From JAVBLQ01 sp031553435 (GTDB taxonomy: Bacteria; Bacteroidota; Bacteroidia; Bacteroidales; Azobacteroidaceae), in contig JAVBLQ010000132.1 of NCBI GenBank assembly GCA_031553435.1, forward strand, positions 1 through 9,488: a stretch of DNA of 9,488 nucleotides. The letters are read 5' to 3'. This document shows, piece by piece, positions 7,535-9,488 of this stretch. How positions within the stretch are numbered: position 1 is the stretch's first letter; every line of letters begins with the position of its first letter. Below the pieces are notes generated by a model. The model was given only the letters and a program-made list of their open reading frames with translations, searched no databases and was not told where the DNA came from. A program made the translations under genes and the position numbers.

Positions 7535-7542
7535 TATCTTTG
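7535..7542 (+). promoter_or_regulatory. Probable Bacteroidota -7 promoter box upstream of pirin
   Basis: TATCTTTG fits the Bacteroidota -7 consensus TAnnTTTG exactly and lies 52 bases before the pirin ATG, leaving a short leader. A TTTG sits at 7521-7524, but this is too close to serve as the usual -33 element, and none is seen at the expected distance. The 186-bp gap after PL6 suggests that pirin is transcribed separately from the lyase operon. A TATAAT at 7483-7488 is also present, but that form is not typical for this phylum. Confidence 0.5.
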
Positions 7543-7594
7543 TTGATAGCTAGCAGATTATCTTAGTAGTTATAAACCACACATACTAAACATT

Positions 7595-8440
7595 ATGGCA
7601 CTACGAAAAGTAATTAAAACAGTTGCGGGTTCGCATCAGATCGATGGAGCCGGTGTTCATTTGGTCAGAGTGATAGGTTATAATGATATCAAAGATTTTG
7701 ATCCGTTTTTGATGTTAGATGCTTTCGATTCTAAAAATCCACAGGATTATATTAAAGGATTTCCCTGGCATCCCCACAGAGGAATAGAAACTGTCACTTA
7801 TCTGATCAATGGAAGAATAGAGCATGAAGATAGTTTGGGTAACAAAGGAGTTATCAATAGTGGAGAATGTCAATGGATGACTGCCGGTAGCGGCATTATG
7901 CATCAGGAAATGCCCAAAGCTTCGGATCACATGCAAGGCTTTCAATTATGGGTTAATCTTCCTCAGAAAGATAAAATGACTGCACCCTGTTATTTTGATA
8001 TTCGTTCGGATATGCTTACGACGGTGACAGAAGAAAAAAGCACTGTAAAAATTATTTCGGGCGAATATAAAGGAAAATCAGGCGCAAAGGGACGGCATGT
8101 GGATGCATTATTACTTGACATACAAGTCGAACATAATGAAGCATTTCAAATGCCGACCGATATTGAATCTAACTTGTTTGTTTATATTATCAATGGTAGC
8201 GGTTATTTTGGAAATAGTGTAAGAAAAGAAATACCTTTCCGGAATGCCGTATTATTTGACAAAGCGGAAGATTTTTATGTAAAAGCCGGTGATGAAGGGA
8301 TTCGGTTTGCATTGTTTGCAGGAAAACAACTCAGAGAACCTGTTGCATGGGGAGGGCCCATTGTGATGAATACAAGGACAGAGCTCCAACAAGCATTCCA
8401 GGAACTGGAAGAGGGGATTTTTATAAAATCAAAAGCCTAA
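7595..8440 (+). CDS. Pirin family protein (bicupin metalloprotein)
   Basis: This 281-residue cytoplasmic protein has no signal peptide and is of typical pirin length. The N-terminal cupin carries the conserved metal-binding set: H59 and H61 in PWHPHRGIETVTY, H103 and E105 in GSGIMHQEMP. These match human pirin His56, His58, His101 and Glu103, so an iron centre is expected. The C-terminal cupin (~170-270, LFVYIINGSGYFGN) is the usual degenerate second domain. Family members have been linked to quercetin 2,3-dioxygenase activity, redox sensing and transcription-cofactor roles, and the physiological role in bacteria is mostly unclear. The ATG at 7595 follows an A-rich leader and probably has its own promoter (TATCTTTG, 7535). 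The next gene, CMD, lies 89 bp downstream on the same strand and may be co-transcribed. Nothing ties pirin functionally to the lyase operon. Confidence 0.92.
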   Translation: MALRKVIKTVAGSHQIDGAGVHLVRVIGYNDIKDFDPFLMLDAFDSKNPQDYIKGFPWHPHRGIETVTYLINGRIEHEDSLGNKGVINSGECQWMTAGSGIMHQEMPKASDHMQGFQLWVNLPQKDKMTAPCYFDIRSDMLTTVTEEKSTVKIISGEYKGKSGAKGRHVDALLLDIQVEHNEAFQMPTDIESNLFVYIINGSGYFGNSVRKEIPFRNAVLFDKAEDFYVKAGDEGIRFALFAGKQLREPVAWGGPIVMNTRTELQQAFQELEEGIFIKSKA

Positions 8441-8459
8441 TTTTAGAAACAGCTTAAAT

Positions 8460-8520
8460 TTTTAAGTTGAAATCGATATGAAGGTGAAAGGTGACCTTCA
8501 CCTTTCACCAAAACTTAAAA
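8460..8520 (+). repeat. Nested palindrome between pirin and CMD genes, with gtgaaaggtga core and second 14-bp motif
   Basis: The inner arms ggtgaaaggtg (8483-8493) and cacctttcacc (8499-8509) are perfectly complementary with a 5-nt loop. The outer arms ttttaagtt (8460-8468) and aacttaaaa (8512-8520) are a perfect 9-bp pair. Between the left arms lies gaaatcgatatgaa (8469-8482), identical to 3335-3348. The inner core matches the repeats at 8926-9031. No T-run follows the hairpin on the plus strand, so it is not a classic terminator. It may be a REP-like element, an operator or an mRNA processing hairpin. Confidence 0.7.
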
Positions 8521-8529
8521 CATAACCAG

Positions 8530-8844
8530 ATGAACAATAAACAAAATTTAATGGAATTATTCCATGACGAAGCTCCTGAAGTTGCCGAAGCTTTCGGCCA
8601 ACTAATCCAGTCAATCAGCAGCATGAAAGCATTGGAGCCTAAAGTAAAACAGCTGATTTACATTGCTATCAGAGCCTCCCAGGGAGAAACAACAGCTGTG
8701 ACGGCCCATGTTCCCATGGCCAAAAAGGCGGGAGCTACCCGCGATGAACTGAAAGAAGCAATTGTGATGACAACAACAGTCTGTGGTATTAAAGGAATTG
8801 CCAGTTGTTTATCAGTAGCTTTGGATGCTTATGATCATTGTTGA
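8530..8844 (+). CDS. Carboxymuconolactone decarboxylase (CMD/AhpD-like) family small protein, CxxC absent
   Basis: From the ATG at 8530 the protein has 104 residues. An upstream in-frame GTG at 8491 falls inside the palindromic repeat and is unlikely to be the start. The all-helical sequence fits the CMD domain: LEPKVKQLIYIAIRAS, then AHVPMAKKAGATRDELKEAI, then a C-terminal helix. AhpD-type alkylhydroperoxidases carry CxxCxxxH here. In this protein the histidine is H60, but the two cysteine positions are E53 and A56, so AhpD-style disulfide peroxidase chemistry is not supported. Cysteines C85 and C93 (VCGIKGIASC) and the final C104 are elsewhere. It could be a decarboxylase-like or purely structural family member, and its substrate is unknown. 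It follows pirin on the same strand by 89 bp and is flanked on both sides by gtgaaaggtga-type repeats. Confidence 0.82.
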   Translation: MNNKQNLMELFHDEAPEVAEAFGQLIQSISSMKALEPKVKQLIYIAIRASQGETTAVTAHVPMAKKAGATRDELKEAIVMTTTVCGIKGIASCLSVALDAYDHC

Positions 8845-8925
8845 AATGGAGGGTTATATTTTTCCACTAAATTCATCCTGTAAACTTTCGGTCACCTAAT
8901 AACGTTGTAACCTTTATTAATTACA

Positions 8926-9060
8926 GTGAAAGGTGAGGGTCGCTCCGCTCCCTGTGAAAGGTGAAAGTCGCTTCGCTCCCTTGTGAACTCGCTACGCTCG
9001 TGGTGAAGGGGAAAAATAATTCACCTTTCACAAGATAGCGAAGCTATCTTCCCCTTTCAC
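8926..9060 (+). repeat. Array of diverged gtgaaaggtga repeats with GC-rich inserts, just upstream of a recombinase gene
   Basis: Most of the 230-bp gene-free stretch 8845-9074 is this array. gtgaaaggtga starts at 8926 and again at 8954 (28-bp spacing), with shorter gtga units at 8983 and 9003. Each of the first three is followed by a related GC-rich insert: gtcgctccgctccc, gtcgcttcgctccc, ctcgctacgctcg. Inverted copies follow: ttcacctttcac (9020-9031) and ttcccctttcac (9049-9060). The latter pairs with gtgaaggggaa (9003-9013) apart from one extra base. The array ends 14 bases before the recombinase ATG. The remaining part, 8845-8925, is AT-rich and shows no ORF or clear promoter. It is not CRISPR, since the units are contiguous and diverged with no spacers. 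Possible roles are arm-type recombinase sites, a regulatory leader or a dispersed repeat. Confidence 0.75.
9032..9050 (+). repeat. Perfect 8-bp hairpin within the repeat array
   Basis: Arms aagatagc (9032-9039) and gctatctt (9043-9050) pair perfectly around the loop gaa. It lies between the two inverted repeat copies ttcacctttcac and ttcccctttcac, 25 bases before the recombinase start. As RNA it could affect recombinase translation; as DNA it could be a binding or strand-exchange site. Neither role is shown by the sequence. Confidence 0.6.
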
Positions 9061-9074
9061 AAAAAACTAAGGTT

Positions 9075-9488
9075 ATGAATAAGACAAGTATCCGTCTCAA
9101 ATTCCGCCCTTCCACGCTTCCCGGCTGCGAAGGTTCGCTTTTCTTCCAGTTCATCCGCAATCGCGAGGTTAAAGTTCTCACTACCCAGTATAAACTTCTT
9201 CCCGAGGAATGGAATCCCCGCTTGGAAAAAGTCAAGCTTGGGTGTTCTACTCCTTTGCGTGAAGCCTACCTTCAAAAACTTTCTTCCGATCTTTCCCGCG
9301 AGCGTGAAAATCTGGAAAGTAACATTCGTTATTTGGAAAGAACCGATAGTTTCAATCTTTCAATGTTTGTTGAGCATTACCGACAGAATAATAGTTGTTG
9401 CCTGCTCTCGATTCTTGCTTTGGAGTTGGAACAAATGCTCCTGCAATCCGACCGTATCCGTACCGCCCGTGCTTACCGGGATGCCGCG
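9075..9488 (+). CDS. Tyrosine recombinase / site-specific integrase, N-terminal part (3' partial)
   Basis: The frame opens at ATG 9075 (MNKTSIRLKFRPSTLPGCEG) and stays open for 138 codons to the window edge; the catalytic domain lies outside. The first ~60 residues, SLFFQFIRNREVKVLTTQYK followed by LLPEEWNPRL, match the arm-DNA-binding domain (PF17293-like) of Bacteroidota tyrosine recombinases, with a beta-strand pair and the closing EEW. This is followed by a helical linker (~75-105) and the start of the core-binding (SAM-like) domain (FNLSMFVEHYRQNN). Such enzymes integrate conjugative or mobilisable elements or invert promoter segments. Hand-counted GC is about 46% over 9121-9480, against about 42% over 4801-5160, and codons favour C endings (ttc, cgc, atc), weakly suggesting a different origin. 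The catalytic Arg/His/Tyr cannot be checked here. Minus-strand frames over this gene are shadows. Confidence 0.85.
   Translation, partial: MNKTSIRLKFRPSTLPGCEGSLFFQFIRNREVKVLTTQYKLLPEEWNPRLEKVKLGCSTPLREAYLQKLSSDLSRERENLESNIRYLERTDSFNLSMFVEHYRQNNSCCLLSILALELEQMLLQSDRIRTARAYRDAA

Noticed and set aside
8483..8520. Intrinsic terminator after pirin
   Set aside because: The hairpin is strong but is followed by A-rich rather than T-rich sequence on the plus strand, so it lacks the U-tract of a classic terminator.
8491..8529. GTG start at 8491 for the CMD gene
   Set aside because: It would place the first codons inside the perfect palindrome and add residues outside the CMD domain. ATG 8530 gives a normal-length family member.
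8926..9003. CRISPR array suggested by the ~28-bp periodicity
   Set aside because: The units are contiguous, diverged and only about three in number, with related inserts rather than unique spacers, and no cas gene is present.
9044..9275. Minus-strand open frames at 9044-9275
   Set aside because: They overlap the well-supported recombinase N terminus on the plus strand and the repeat array, and their translations resemble no family.

Overview
The window reads as a chromosomal segment of a T9SS-bearing member of the Bacteroidota, probably a Bacteroidales relative outside Bacteroides proper. The reasons are an AT-rich background, A-rich leaders without clear Shine-Dalgarno sites, a TAnnTTTG-type -7 promoter box, and three secreted proteins that end in a type IX secretion (Por) C-terminal sorting domain. 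Human gut Bacteroides generally lack that export system. The species cannot be named from the sequence.

Region 1 (1-7408) is a tightly packed plus-strand locus for degrading a uronic-acid polysaccharide. In order it holds the C-terminal part of a right-handed beta-helix protein with a T9SS tail; a PL38-type alginate/glucuronan lyase with an ordinary signal peptide; a GH88 unsaturated glucuronyl hydrolase lipoprotein; a 783-residue modular alpha/beta-hydrolase (esterase) with a T9SS tail; and a PL6 (alginate lyase/chondroitinase B) lyase with a T9SS tail. Genes 1-2 overlap by ATGA, genes 2-3 are 2 nt apart and genes 4-5 are 1 nt apart, so this is probably one operon or two closely linked ones. 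The inferred division of labour is as follows. The T9SS-exported PL6 and esterase depolymerise and de-esterify the polymer outside the cell. The PL38 lyase trims oligosaccharides in the periplasm. GH88 removes the unsaturated terminal uronate that the lyases create. No SusC/SusD pair, sugar transporter or regulator lies in the window. The substrate (alginate, O-acetylated alginate, glucuronan or a glycosaminoglycan) is not fixed by the sequence.

Region 2 (7409-8844) holds a pirin-family cupin with its own likely promoter, then a small carboxymuconolactone-decarboxylase-family protein that lacks the AhpD CxxC cysteines. The gap between them contains a nested palindrome.

Region 3 (8845-9488) is a roughly 230-bp gene-free stretch. 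Most of it is an array of diverged gtgaaaggtga repeats with GC-rich inserts and a perfect hairpin. It leads directly into the first 138 codons of a Bacteroidota-type tyrosine recombinase that runs off the window. This is probably the edge of an integrated element or of a recombinase-linked repeat cluster.

The most unusual observations are two. A 25-bp repeat is read in two different frames to encode the signal peptides of the PL38 and GH88 proteins, and in GH88 it supplies the lipobox cysteine. Near the recombinase, a gtgaaaggtga/tcacctttcac repeat family flanks the small CMD gene.
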